A stretch of DNA of 64,000 bases, taken from positions 4,710,001 through 4,774,000 of the forward strand of contig NZ_CP102931.1 in assembly GCF_024734665.1 (NCBI RefSeq), written 5' to 3'. Shown piece by piece: positions 47,270 to 56,104 of this stretch (the first letter of the stretch is position 1; each line of letters opens with the position of its first letter). The notes under the pieces were generated by a model, which searched no databases, had not been told where the DNA came from, and was given only the letters and a program-made list of their open reading frames with translations. Made by a program: the position numbers and the translations under genes. Source of the DNA: Variovorax paradoxus. Lineage in GTDB: Bacteria; Pseudomonadota; Gammaproteobacteria; Burkholderiales; Burkholderiaceae_C.

Positions 47270-48252
47270 AACTCCAACCTCTTCTGAAGCTGCTGCCGGC
47301 CCTTGCCGCGGGCACCGTCTGGCTTGGCGCCACCCATGCGTGGGCTGCAGATGCCTTTCCCTCGAAACCGGTGAAGATCCTCGTGGGGTTTTCGCCCGGC
47401 GGCTCCAACGACGTCGTGGCACGCCTGATCGCGCCGAAGCTGGCGGAAGGGCTCGGGCAGCAGGTTCTGGTCGAGAACCGTCCCGGCGCCGGCGGCAACA
47501 TCGCGGCATCGGCCATGCTCGGCGCGCCCGCGGACGGGCACACGCTGCTGATGTGCACCACGGGAACGCTGTCGATCCAGCCGTACATCCTGAAGAGCAT
47601 GCCCTTCGATCCCGAGAAGGACATCGCACCGGTCACGCAAGTCGTCAACGCGCCCTACATGCTGCTGGTCAATTCGACCCTGCCGGTGAAGAGCGTCAAG
47701 GAGCTCGTTGCATACGCCAAGCAGAAGCCCGGCGAGATCAACTTCGCTTCCTCGGGCACGGGCACCGGCGGGCATCTTGCGGGCGAGATGCTGAAGAGCC
47801 GAGCGGGCATCGACATCGTTCACGTGGCCTACAAAGGCACTGGCCAGGCCATGACGGACCTCATTGCAGGCCAGGTCTCGATGATCTTCGACCAGCCCGT
47901 CAGCTCGATGCAGTACGCACGCGCGGGCAAGCTCCGCGCGCTGGCTGTGGCCAGCCCGCGCCGGCTGGCGGCCTTCCCCGACATTCCGACCGTGACGGAA
48001 GCCGGCGTTCCCGACTTCGATCCCGTGACCTGGGCAGGCATCTGCGCAGCGAAGAACACGCCCCCGGCCGTCGTCGAACGCATACAGCGCGAAGTTGCCA
48101 AGGTGCTGGCGATGCCCGAGATCTCCAAGCGGCTCGCCGCCGACGGCCTGGAGCCTGTAGGGAGCACCCCCGAGCAGTTCCGCACCTTCCTGGCTGCCGA
48201 CAAGCGCAAGTGGGGCCGCGTGGTGAAAGACGCCGACGTCAAGGCTGAATGA
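47266..48252 (+). CDS. TctC/Bug-family periplasmic binding protein
   Basis: Periplasmic solute-binding protein of the tripartite tricarboxylate type, abundant in Burkholderiales. 328 residues with a signal peptide (hydrophobic core LLPALAAGTVWLGATHAWA, cleavage near AWA-AD). Family hallmarks are FPSKPVKILVGFSPGGSNDV, QQVLVENRPGAGGNIAA and AAPADGHTLL-like GAPADGHTLLM. These proteins bind carboxylates through main-chain and water contacts, so the ligand cannot be read directly. No TctA/TctB membrane genes are in the window, so it may serve as an orphan receptor. Ribosome-binding site AGGAA six bases before the ATG. Confidence 0.93.
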   Translation: MKLQPLLKLLPALAAGTVWLGATHAWAADAFPSKPVKILVGFSPGGSNDVVARLIAPKLAEGLGQQVLVENRPGAGGNIAASAMLGAPADGHTLLMCTTGTLSIQPYILKSMPFDPEKDIAPVTQVVNAPYMLLVNSTLPVKSVKELVAYAKQKPGEINFASSGTGTGGHLAGEMLKSRAGIDIVHVAYKGTGQAMTDLIAGQVSMIFDQPVSSMQYARAGKLRALAVASPRRLAAFPDIPTVTEAGVPDFDPVTWAGICAAKNTPPAVVERIQREVAKVLAMPEISKRLAADGLEPVGSTPEQFRTFLAADKRKWGRVVKDADVKAE

Positions 48253-48268
48253 GAGAACGAGACAGACC

Positions 48269-48955
48269 ATGAACCAGCTACCTGACATCGTGCGCAACTT
48301 CGAGCGCGTTCCCTCCGATCTGGTCCGGCGGGCTGCGGCGTTCCAGCCTGCCATCCTTGCCGACGTGGCGGGCCGCCGGGGCGCCCTGCACGGCCGCATC
48401 CAGGCCTTGCGCCACCGGATGAAGCTCGTCGGCAATGCGCTCACGGTCGAAGTGCGGCCGGGCGACAACCTGATGATCCACGCCGCCATTGCGCTGGCAA
48501 AGCCCGGCGACGTGCTGGTGATCGACGGCAAGGGCGACCAGAGCGCCGCCCTGATGGGCACGATCATGATGAACGCCTGCAGACAGGTCGGTATCGCCGG
48601 CGTGGTGATCGACGGCGCGGTGCGCGACAGCGTCGAGATCGACGAAATGGACTTTCCCGTCTTCTCGGTCGGCACCAATCCCAACGGCCCGACGAAGCTG
48701 GCCTCGGGGCGCATCGGGCATCCGGTGTCCGTGGGCGGCGTGGCCGTGCGTGCAGGCGACCTGGTCGTGGCCGATGCGGACGGCGTGGTGGTGGTCGAGC
48801 GGGAAAGAGTCGAGGCGCTTCTTCAGGCCGCAAAGCAGAAGGTCGAGGACGAAGCCGCGCGCATCGAGGCCATCAAGAAGGGCGATACGGCGGCCAAGTG
48901 GCTGGACTCCGCCTTGCGCAAGGCGGGCGTGCTCAAGGAAAACGAGACGCTGTAG
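48269..48955 (+). CDS. RraA-like aldolase (4-hydroxy-4-methyl-2-oxoglutarate aldolase family)
   Basis: A 228-residue protein of the RraA/HMG-aldolase family, metal-dependent enzymes that split 4-hydroxy-4-methyl-2-oxoglutarate to two pyruvates and can decarboxylate oxaloacetate. The catalytic block GVVIDGAVRD with D115, R119 and D120 is intact, and GDVLVIDGKGD is the preceding strand. R119 and D120 match the Arg/Asp pair needed by true aldolases, so enzymatic rather than RNase-regulatory function is favoured. Co-transcribed with the aminotransferase and binding protein, 16 bp after the latter. Confidence 0.88.
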   Translation: MNQLPDIVRNFERVPSDLVRRAAAFQPAILADVAGRRGALHGRIQALRHRMKLVGNALTVEVRPGDNLMIHAAIALAKPGDVLVIDGKGDQSAALMGTIMMNACRQVGIAGVVIDGAVRDSVEIDEMDFPVFSVGTNPNGPTKLASGRIGHPVSVGGVAVRAGDLVVADADGVVVVERERVEALLQAAKQKVEDEAARIEAIKKGDTAAKWLDSALRKAGVLKENETL

Positions 48956-49414
48956 GAGCCATTCGACCGAAGGCATCTATGCCGGGAGGGCGATTCGCGC
49001 AGGCGGAATTCAGGCGCTCATAATGTCCGCCGGCCACGCCAGAGGCCGCCTTCCCCTTCTTGCAGATCCGAGCTTTCTTTCTGGCGTTCACGGGACGACA
49101 CCATGAGCTCATTGCACATGTTTCTACCGGTATGCGAACCAGCACGCAGCGAGGCGCTGGCGCAGTTGATAAGGACACACCACGTGCCCCGCCACCTCGT
49201 CAAAGGCATCGCGATCAGACACCGCAGTGCATGCGGGCCGGCCGCTCCGGTCGACGCACCGCAGCAACAAAGCCTGCAGCAGGCGCAGGAATCCCAGGCA
49301 CCTGCTGCTGCGCCGGAGTAGCCGCATCGTATTAGCCGCCCGGGCGCCAATGGTCAAAGAAACCTGAGTACTCCCCGTCCCGGGCAAGGAGGCCCGTCTC
49401 GCAAGGGCGCTCCC
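48956..49414 (+). other. Non-coding gap of 459 bp, one doubtful small frame
   Basis: No convincing gene. A 72-codon frame at 49103-49321 (MSSLHMFLPVCEPARSEALA...) ends in a Gln/Ala/Pro-rich tail, has only a weak ribosome-binding site and atypical codon use, so it is not called. Overlapping frames on the other strand look like noise. The gap separates the aldolase operon from the convergent SGNH hydrolase gene. Confidence 0.4.
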
Positions 49415-50173
49415 TCAAGCACATTCGGGGGCAAGGTTGTCCAGCACTTTGATCAAGCGCTCAACGAGTCGAGTTGAATAGGCTTGGGACGGATGAAGAA
49501 TGTCCGCCATCTCGCCGCGACGCATCGGCACGCTGCCCCAGTCGGCGAACGGCACCGCGAGATCCGCTGTCACGCGTCGCACCGTCGCGTCGCCTCGTGC
49601 GCGCACGTCGGCGCCGGCAAGCGTCTGCGACAAGCCCGTCAAGACCACATCGCGGCCCTCTGCCCTGGCCGTCGAGACCATGGAACGCAAGGCCGACTCC
49701 AGCGGCAAGTTCTGCATGGCGTCATTGAGCCCGTGCTCGATGACCACGATGCGGCCCGAGCGTGCCTCGTTCGCGAAAGCCGCCGATCGCGCGCTGGCTG
49801 TTTCTCCGTTCACGGAGCGGTCTACCACATGGTATCGAGGACGCATCCGACGGATTGCGGCCGCCGGAGCCTCATCGAGCCGCTTGTCGCCCAGGTAACC
49901 GCCATGAAGGATGGAGTCGCCGTAGAGCTCGACGCTGCAGGCAGCGTTCGTCTTCGCGGCAGCAGCGACGGAAGCGTCCGCGAGGCCCGGATGGAGATCT
50001 CCATGCCGATCACCCGAGCGGCTTGCAAGCGAAGTCACGGGCCCCTTGGCGTGATCCTCCGAAGGCGCCACGTGGGATTGCGAGCAGGCGGTGGCCAGCG
50101 CCGTGCCCAGGACGATGGCAATCGTTCTGGACCGGGTGGATCGCCACGATGGAATACGAGTGAAATCAGGCAC
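49415..50173 (-). CDS. SGNH/GDSL-type hydrolase, exported
   Basis: A 252-residue hydrolase of the SGNH superfamily, probably an esterase. The nucleophile is S87 in ELYGDSILHGG, the oxyanion/Asn block is GLND (N150), and the catalytic pair is D224 and H227 in DILHPSQ. The N-terminus has a basic start and a hydrophobic run ending ATAC, which could be an approximate lipobox (C30). Between them is a low-complexity segment of about 45 residues. It lies 122 bp after the outer-membrane protein gene in the same direction and may be the last gene of that operon or independent. Substrate unknown. Confidence 0.85.
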   Translation of the reverse strand: MPDFTRIPSWRSTRSRTIAIVLGTALATACSQSHVAPSEDHAKGPVTSLASRSGDRHGDLHPGLADASVAAAAKTNAACSVELYGDSILHGGYLGDKRLDEAPAAAIRRMRPRYHVVDRSVNGETASARSAAFANEARSGRIVVIEHGLNDAMQNLPLESALRSMVSTARAEGRDVVLTGLSQTLAGADVRARGDATVRRVTADLAVPFADWGSVPMRRGEMADILHPSQAYSTRLVERLIKVLDNLAPECA

Positions 50174-50294
50174 CCCTTCAGGCTAGGGGGCAATGAAGGA
50201 GGAAATGTGGAGCCCTTGTGCGGCGGCGAACGGCGGCGATCGGCGGCAGGATGGCAAGGTCCAGTTCAGTGCCTCCGTGCCGCCTGGAAGACGC

Positions 50295-51287
50295 CTAGAA
50301 CTTGATCGCGAGCCTTACCTGCGCCGTGAGAGGTGCGCTGGTGCGGCCCCGAACCATCGTCTCGTGATATGCGTTGATCCACAGCGCGGTATCGCGGTCG
50401 ATGCGCCACATCATCCCCGGTCCGATGCCCAGCACGCGCTCCTTGGAATTTGGCAGCGTCGTTCCGTTCGCCTTGCTGTCCGAGACCTGCTGGAAGTAGT
50501 AGCCATTGATGCCAAGGCTGAATGAGGGCGTGATCGCATAGGACGCCGCAAAATTCAGCCACGCTGCCTGCCCTGCTTGCGTGCTCGCCAGCGGAGCACC
50601 GTTGAACGACTGCTGCGGGTTGCTTGAGGCGGGCTTGTTGTTCCTGAAGTTGTAGAGGTAGTAGAGCCTCCAGCTGACTTCCCAACGCTCTGCCGGGAAC
50701 AAGGTCGCTGCCCAGTAAGGATTGATGGACGCGAAGCCCGCGCCTTGATTGATGTCCGTTCGCTGGTCGTACTTGCCTGTGGGCAAGATTGCATCCAGCG
50801 AGAAGCGCTGCACGAAGAGCGGTCGGCCATCCGATGCGAGCACTGGATCCGCCTGCATGAAGGCGCCCACGGTGATGTCGCCCAGACCGGTTCCACCGTT
50901 CGTCAATGACTGCCCTGGACCAAAGCTGCTGTTCAGGGCAACGGTCGGCAGGATCGCGGTGAAACCCGGCCGCCAGCCGGCGAAGCTCGTGTCAGACAAA
51001 TAGGCGATCTGGTTTGCCCAGACATAGCTGGTGATCTTCGGATTGCTGAAGGCCGGCACGCTCTTGCCATTGTTGTCTTTGATGGCGTTGGCAGAGGAGT
51101 ACCTCAACCAGCTCAGCCAGGTCCAGCCAGGCGACCCCGTGAAGCCGTCGTAGAAGCTGGTCGCTCCAAGGTTGAGTCCTGCCGGCTGGCTCACGCTGGG
51201 CGTCTGCGCCGCGACGCCTGTAGTCACCGCCAATGACACAGCCGCCGCGAGCAGGGAGCCGCGAGACTGCACACACTTCTTCACCAT
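50295..51287 (-). CDS. Outer-membrane transporter of the phenol meta-pathway (SphA-like) family
   Basis: A 330-residue predicted beta-barrel: signal peptide (SLLAAAVSLAVTTGVAAQ), alternating strands with aromatic belts (YYLYNFRNNK, GINGYYFQQVSD) and a C-terminal strand ending in F. It matches the COG4313 / phenol MetA-pathway family found with aromatic degradation genes and thought to admit hydrophobic aromatics. Located at the end of the dioxygenase-monooxygenase operon, 137 bp after the NTF2-like gene, which fits uptake of the aromatic substrate. Confidence 0.85.
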   Translation of the reverse strand: MVKKCVQSRGSLLAAAVSLAVTTGVAAQTPSVSQPAGLNLGATSFYDGFTGSPGWTWLSWLRYSSANAIKDNNGKSVPAFSNPKITSYVWANQIAYLSDTSFAGWRPGFTAILPTVALNSSFGPGQSLTNGGTGLGDITVGAFMQADPVLASDGRPLFVQRFSLDAILPTGKYDQRTDINQGAGFASINPYWAATLFPAERWEVSWRLYYLYNFRNNKPASSNPQQSFNGAPLASTQAGQAAWLNFAASYAITPSFSLGINGYYFQQVSDSKANGTTLPNSKERVLGIGPGMMWRIDRDTALWINAYHETMVRGRTSAPLTAQVRLAIKF

Positions 51288-51424
51288 CGCTCATCTCCTC
51301 CGAGACTTGGTCTCTCGATTGTTCGAAGCGGATTGCTTCGACACTCGAAGGATAGGAATCGAAGGCCGAGGTGGCTTGCTCGGCGGCGACACACTTGTCC
51401 AGACGCGCCGTCGCCTTGTCGTGG

Positions 51425-51868
51425 TTAACCCGATCGATCAGAGGGGACCTGCGCGCAGTCCTCCTGCGACTGCGCAGACTCCCACAGCTCATCCGGGACC
51501 CGGGTCGACTGGAACAGCCGCAGCTTCCATCCCGTGTCCGTGGCGGGGGTCCATATCTGCGAGACGAACGAGCTGGATCCGAAGCTTTCTGCGCCCTGTG
51601 CGCGGCGCTCCTCGATGCGCAGAAAGCCCGTGAGCAGCACGGCATCGCCCGCCGGGACAGCACGCAGCGCACGGCGCCGAACCAGCTGATAGCGGATGCC
51701 GCCCCGAAGAAAATTCATCAGGTCGGCGTGCGTGTGCACGACACCGGTGGAGTGCACGTAGACAAGCTCGTCATCCAGAAGCGCCGCAACCGCCTCGACA
51801 TCGCCTTCCTCCAGGAGACGGCAACGCCGCCTCTCGTGCGAAAGAACCAGCGCGATGTCCGCGTTCAT
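51425..51868 (-). CDS. NTF2-like (SnoaL-type) small protein
   Basis: A 147-residue protein with the NTF2-like cone fold pattern: an N-terminal helix region (RRCRLLEEGDVEAVAALLDD), then ELVYVHSTGVVHTHADLMNFL and strand-rich QIWTPATDTGWKLRLFQSTRV. This family includes isomerases and hydrolases of aromatic pathways as well as non-enzymatic proteins. Its ATG overlaps the FAH gene stop by four bases, so it is translated with it. A specific reaction cannot be assigned. Confidence 0.8.
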   Translation of the reverse strand: MNADIALVLSHERRRCRLLEEGDVEAVAALLDDELVYVHSTGVVHTHADLMNFLRGGIRYQLVRRRALRAVPAGDAVLLTGFLRIEERRAQGAESFGSSSFVSQIWTPATDTGWKLRLFQSTRVPDELWESAQSQEDCAQVPSDRSG

Positions 51869-52719
51869 TCCTCCGGCACCACACCGTTCACCAGCAGGCC
51901 CACCGAGGAAATCTCCACCTCGACTCGATCCCCCGGCTTGAGCCACAGCGGGGGCGTGCGCTTCACGCCCACGCCTCCCGGCGTTCCCGTGACGATGACA
52001 TCGCCCGGGAGAAGCGTCACGAAGGTCGAGATGTAGTTCACCAGCACAGGGATGGGAAAGATCATCTGGTCGGTTTGCGCGTGCTGCACTTGCTGGCCGT
52101 TCACGCGCGTTCGCAAGTCGAGCGTGCGGTCCTCGGGGAGTTCGTCGAGGGTCACCAGGAAAGGGCCGAATCCACCGGTCTTCGGGAAGTTCTTGCCGGG
52201 AGTGAATTGACGCGTGTGATGCTGCCAGTCGCGCACGCTCGCATCGTTGAAGCAACTCACGCCGAAGACATGGTCCCAGGCATCGGCCTCGGGGATGCGG
52301 CGGCCTTTCTTGCCGATGACGACGGCCAGTTCGCCTTCGTAGTCGAGCTGCGTCGATTCGCGAGGCATCAGCAGGGGCTTGCCGGCGGCCTGGAGCGACT
52401 CGCTCCCGCGCAGGAAAATTGACGGATGTGCCGTCGGATCACGCTGGGTTTCGACGCGATGCGCTTCGTAGTTGTGACCGACGCACGCGATCGTCTTCGG
52501 GTCGGCAATCGGCGGTAGCAGCTCGAGCCGGGACAGCGCGTGGTCGGCATCGGCCGTTGCATGTGCGCGCGCCAGGGCCATCGCCTCTCCGGTCTCGATC
52601 AACGCCTTCAGGGTGCTTGCCCGCGAACCGAGCCGCTTGCGAAGATCGATGACTTCGGATGCGCCGCGCAGCATTCCATAGGATGCCTCGCCCGCAGACA
52701 GGTAGCTGATGAATTTCAT
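51865..52719 (-). CDS. Fumarylacetoacetate hydrolase family enzyme
   Basis: A 284-residue FAH-family enzyme, metal-dependent, acting on 2-oxo-ene or 2,4-dioxo acids from ring cleavage (hydrolysis, hydration or decarboxylation). The metal-binding segment LDYEGELAVVIGKKGRRI, the VFGVSCFNDASVRDWQ block and the TGTPGGVGV loop are typical. AAGGCGA precedes the ATG. In this operon it follows a flavin monooxygenase and an extradiol dioxygenase, so it most likely processes the ring-cleavage product. Overlaps both neighbours by four bases. Confidence 0.9.
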   Translation of the reverse strand: MKFISYLSAGEASYGMLRGASEVIDLRKRLGSRASTLKALIETGEAMALARAHATADADHALSRLELLPPIADPKTIACVGHNYEAHRVETQRDPTAHPSIFLRGSESLQAAGKPLLMPRESTQLDYEGELAVVIGKKGRRIPEADAWDHVFGVSCFNDASVRDWQHHTRQFTPGKNFPKTGGFGPFLVTLDELPEDRTLDLRTRVNGQQVQHAQTDQMIFPIPVLVNYISTFVTLLPGDVIVTGTPGGVGVKRTPPLWLKPGDRVEVEISSVGLLVNGVVPEE

Positions 52720-54407
52720 GTTTTCGCCTTGATCGAGTTTGAGATTGACTGACTTGACGATGTCGTTGCAGCCATTGGTTTGCTGCCGAACGAACTGCGC
52801 GAATGCACTCCGGCCGGCATCGAAAGGTTGATGGTCGAAGACGCGACGACGCTGCTCGCGGGGGAGGCAAGAGTTTTCTGGTTGATCAGCCGTGACCAGT
52901 AGCGATCGGGCCGGATGACCAGCGCGACCGCATCGTGTCGGGCCAGCGTCTTCTCCAGTTCGCGGCTGCGATCGCGCACGGCCACGATCGAAGCGTCGAT
53001 CGGCCCTGGCAGGAAGTCTTCGTCGGACCGGAGCAGCGCGACGACCCGCCCCGGCGGACCGCTCGGCAGAAGCGAGGCAGCATGTTCCCGGAATGCAGGC
53101 GTATCCCAGCCGAGCACGGCGAAGCCCTCCCCCAGCATGCTGTCCAGGCGCACGACTTCTCCCGTTTGCAGCTCGACGTCCGGCTGCGGGATCAATTCGG
53201 ATCGGGGATGCGCGGCCGTCGGATGGAACGCGCCTTGCCGCAGTTGCGGCTTGGGCTTGAAACGCAGTTGAAGGATGTAGTCGCGGCAGGCCGGAATCAG
53301 GCAGGCCAGGCGAAGCGCGGATTGCGCAAGCCACGCACCCGGGACCGTCTTGGGCTGCATGAAAGCCCCGATGCGCAGTGCCATGCGGATCAGGGCCGCG
53401 GCATGGGGGCGGCGTTCGGGTTCGTAGGAGTCCAGCAGCGCTGGCGGCTCGCCCCATCGGACGACGGCAGCGAGCTTCCAGGCGAGATTCGTGGCGTCCC
53501 GAATCCCGCTGTTGAGCCCCTGGCCGGCGAAGGGCGGCGTCAGGTGTGCGGCGTCTCCCGCGAGCAGCACGCGGCCGTCTTTCCATCGCGTCGCCACGCG
53601 AGCGTGGAATCCGTAGATGGCCTTGCGCACCAGGGGCAGTTCCGCGTCCTGCGCCACTCGGTCGCGGATCCATCGACGGAACGTCTGCTCGCTCAGGACA
53701 TCCTCGTCGCGGTCGTCCTCCCGGAGCATGAATTCGTAGCGCAGGCTTCCTCGCGGGCCGGGCAGCCGGATGGCGGGGCGACGCGGGTCGCAATACGTGC
53801 TCGTGTGGCGCAGCGGGAGCTTGCGCTCTGCCAGGTCGACGATGAGCCAGCGCTCGGGGTAGGTCTTGCCATCGAGCGTGATCTTCAAGAGATCACGCAC
53901 CTTGCTGCGCCCGCCGTCGCACGCGATCACCCATCTTGCAACCGTCACGCTCGGACCACTTTCGTGGCGCACTTCGCAACGTACTTCATGGGCATCCTGT
54001 TCGATGGAAACGAGTTCATGGCCGAACCGGACTTCGACGTCCTTGAACCGGCCCAGCCCCTCGAACAGCGTCTTCACCAGCATGGGTTGGCGAAACGCGT
54101 TGCGCTTGGGGTAGCCGTACTCCTGGCGTGTCGGCTGGATGGACGCGAGCGGCTTGCCTTGCCAGTCGAAGTACTGCACGCCATAGCCCAGCACCACATC
54201 CCGGATCACGGCGTCTATGAGGCCCACGCCTTGCATCGTGCGGAGGCTTTCGTCGTCCAGAGTCACGGCGCGCGGTTCGGCTTCGAGCTGGCTGCTTCTC
54301 TCCACCACCAGCGTCTTGACGCCGTACTGGCCCAGAAGGTTGGCCAACGTGAGGCCGACCGGCCCCGCGCCAACCACGACAACGTCGAATGAGTTTGCTT
54401 CGGTCAT
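52716..54407 (-). CDS. FAD-dependent aromatic monooxygenase (MhpA-like)
   Basis: A 563-residue group A flavin hydroxylase, hydroxylating a phenolic ring with NAD(P)H and O2. It has the FAD motif GAGPVGLTLANLL (13-25), the WVIACDGGRSKVRD motif and GDAAHLTPPFAGQGLNSGIRD. Overall pattern is closest to 3-(3-hydroxyphenyl)propionate/cinnamate hydroxylase MhpA. The last 40 or so residues after VIRPDRYWS are unusual: Ser- and Ala-rich and unlike the family C-terminus, which suggests that the reading frame now runs past its ancestral stop. The gene overlaps the FAH start by ATGA, so this frame is used in the operon. Confidence 0.87.
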   Translation of the reverse strand: MTEANSFDVVVVGAGPVGLTLANLLGQYGVKTLVVERSSQLEAEPRAVTLDDESLRTMQGVGLIDAVIRDVVLGYGVQYFDWQGKPLASIQPTRQEYGYPKRNAFRQPMLVKTLFEGLGRFKDVEVRFGHELVSIEQDAHEVRCEVRHESGPSVTVARWVIACDGGRSKVRDLLKITLDGKTYPERWLIVDLAERKLPLRHTSTYCDPRRPAIRLPGPRGSLRYEFMLREDDRDEDVLSEQTFRRWIRDRVAQDAELPLVRKAIYGFHARVATRWKDGRVLLAGDAAHLTPPFAGQGLNSGIRDATNLAWKLAAVVRWGEPPALLDSYEPERRPHAAALIRMALRIGAFMQPKTVPGAWLAQSALRLACLIPACRDYILQLRFKPKPQLRQGAFHPTAAHPRSELIPQPDVELQTGEVVRLDSMLGEGFAVLGWDTPAFREHAASLLPSGPPGRVVALLRSDEDFLPGPIDASIVAVRDRSRELEKTLARHDAVALVIRPDRYWSRLINQKTLASPASSVVASSTINLSMPAGVHSRSSFGSKPMAATTSSSQSISNSIKAKT

Positions 54408-54432
54408 GCGTGTCTGCGCTTTCGTTCTGTCT

Positions 54433-55191
54433 TCATGTCTGCCCCGTGGGTCCATGGGCTTCGATGCGGCCCTCGATTCGCAACCCTGCGCGAATCAGTT
54501 GATCGCCGACCCTGGCCCTGGCGGCCTCAGGCGTCGCCGTCGAATAGATCGCGCTCAGGCTTCCGAGCAGATGCTTGCCGTGATGAAGGGCGACTGCCCA
54601 GCCCATCGCCTCCGCGTCGACCTCGCCCGCGGTTGCGTAGACGGGCCGGGCCCGGATTTCGGCGAGGTATTCGAGCAGCGCTGCGTGGGTTGACGGCAAG
54701 CCCGCTTTTCGAAGCCCGCTCGCGTCGCGCTGCACGATCGAGGCGATCTCGGCCGAAGCCATGTGGGCGAAGATCACTTTCGAAGTCGCGCCTCGATAGA
54801 GCGGCATCGCGCGGCCCCGTTCGTAGCTCACGGTGCTGGGGCCGTAGCGGCCCCGCATCTCCCTCACGCAGACCACCTTGTGGCCGTGCAGCCGGCTGAG
54901 AATGACGGTGGCGCCACCACGTTCGCAGAGCGTTCGCATCACCTCCGAAGCTGCAGCGATCAGGGGATCGTTGACCCGGATCTCCCGATCCAGCTCGACG
55001 ATCGTCGGACCCAGCACGTAGTAGCCGGCCGACGCGCCCTCGATGAACCCGGCCTCTTCCAGCTCGGATACGTAGCGGTAGGCCGTTGCGGCCGATACGC
55101 CGAGCAAGGATGCGATATCGGCAGCACGGAGTTGCTTGCGGACTCCGCCGAAAAGGCGAAGGACCTGCAAGACGTTGCTGGTCTTGGACAT
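54433..55191 (-). CDS. IclR-family transcriptional regulator
   Basis: A 252-residue IclR-type regulator: N-terminal winged helix (SNVLQVLRLFGGVRKQLRAADIA region with LLGVSAATAYRYVSELEEAG) and a C-terminal effector domain with GATSKVIFAHMA. IclR proteins often control aromatic catabolism. Unusually, the gene sits inside the operon, 10 bp after the extradiol dioxygenase gene and 25 bp before the monooxygenase, so it is probably co-transcribed with the genes it regulates, giving feedback on its own level. Confidence 0.92.
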   Translation of the reverse strand: MSKTSNVLQVLRLFGGVRKQLRAADIASLLGVSAATAYRYVSELEEAGFIEGASAGYYVLGPTIVELDREIRVNDPLIAAASEVMRTLCERGGATVILSRLHGHKVVCVREMRGRYGPSTVSYERGRAMPLYRGATSKVIFAHMASAEIASIVQRDASGLRKAGLPSTHAALLEYLAEIRARPVYATAGEVDAEAMGWAVALHHGKHLLGSLSAIYSTATPEAARARVGDQLIRAGLRIEGRIEAHGPTGQT

Positions 55192-55201
55192 GGCGAGCGC
55201 C

Positions 55202-56020
55202 TCAGCTGCGCATGATGGCCACGCCCCACTGGTTCAAGGTCTGCGGCCGGTGCGGCCAGACACCCACGGGGCGGTCTGCCCGACAGACTTCCAGCTCTGC
55301 AGATATCTCGCCCATGTTTCCGTCAGGATCCCGGACCATGAGGAATGTGTCGTTGCCCGGCCCGTGCCGTCCGATGCCCCAGGCCAGGTCGGTGCCGGTG
55401 CTGGCCATGTGATCGGCCCAGTCGCGCAACTGTTGCCAATCCGGCGCCTCGCACGAGAAATGATCGAAGCGCGCCTCCGGTGCACGAAAGATCGCCAGCG
55501 AGTGGTGCTCCGAATCGGTCCTCATGAAGGCAGCGGTGAGGTCGCCTTCGGCGTCGAACACTCTGTCGGAAAGCACAAACCCCAGGCTGTCCACGAAGAA
55601 CTCGACCAGCTTCGCCGGTGCGGGCGAGCGCAATGCAAAGTGCTGAAGACGTGCTTGCAAAGGACTGTCTTCCGACGGCGTCGCTCGATCCACTTCGGGT
55701 GCAAGAAAGGTGATCCGGCGGCCATCCGGGTCCGCAACGGTGTAGCGATTCGCCTCGGGCTCGAGCAACCGGATCTCTCGCGTTGAAAGAAGCATTCGAT
55801 GAGCATCGAAATCGCTTGGTGACTGAAACCGGAAAACGGCCCGCCGCAATTGGCCGGACTGCCCCTCGAAGACCGTCAGCCGACGATCGTTCGCGCTGCA
55901 GGTGATTGACCCTCCAGTCCCGTCGCAATGCAGCCGAAAGGTCTTGGCATAGAAGTCCGCGATCGCTGCCGGGTTGCTTGAATACAGCTCCAGCGCGGCG
56001 AGGGATGCACCGATTTCCAT
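55202..56020 (-). CDS. Extradiol (type I, VOC) ring-cleavage dioxygenase-like
   Basis: A 272-residue two-domain vicinal-oxygen-chelate protein, cleaving a catecholic ring next to its hydroxyls using Fe(II). The C-terminal domain carries the complete ligand set H127, H187 and E238 (in LQHFAL, FDHFSCE and MGEISAE) plus H219 in GRHGPGN, as in active extradiol enzymes. The N-terminal domain has lost the ligands, which is normal. First gene of the minus-strand operon, divergent from the AraC gene across a 287-bp region with paired repeats. Confidence 0.88.
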   Translation of the reverse strand: MEIGASLAALELYSSNPAAIADFYAKTFRLHCDGTGGSITCSANDRRLTVFEGQSGQLRRAVFRFQSPSDFDAHRMLLSTREIRLLEPEANRYTVADPDGRRITFLAPEVDRATPSEDSPLQARLQHFALRSPAPAKLVEFFVDSLGFVLSDRVFDAEGDLTAAFMRTDSEHHSLAIFRAPEARFDHFSCEAPDWQQLRDWADHMASTGTDLAWGIGRHGPGNDTFLMVRDPDGNMGEISAELEVCRADRPVGVWPHRPQTLNQWGVAIMRS

Positions 56021-56081
56021 CTTGTCTCTCCTGATCTTTCGATGGCTGCATCATCGATTGCCGCCTCTCGAAGCACAAACA

Positions 56082-56104
56082 GAATTCTCAATTTCTGAGA
56101 ATCC
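56082..56104. promoter_or_regulatory. Operator-like element, copy A (with internal dyad)
   Basis: A 23-bp element matching copy B at 20 of 23 positions. It contains an inverted repeat, ATTCTCA at 56084-56090 and TGAGAAT at 56096-56102. It lies about 60 bp upstream of the dioxygenase ATG (56020), a fitting place for a regulator. Confidence 0.65.

Noticed and set aside
48269..48955. Ribonuclease E regulator RraA
   Set aside because: The aldolase residues D115, R119 and D120 are present and the gene is in a catabolic operon, so the aldolase branch is more likely.
49103..49321. A 72-codon small protein gene
   Set aside because: Weak ribosome-binding site, unusual codon use and low-complexity tail; no independent support.
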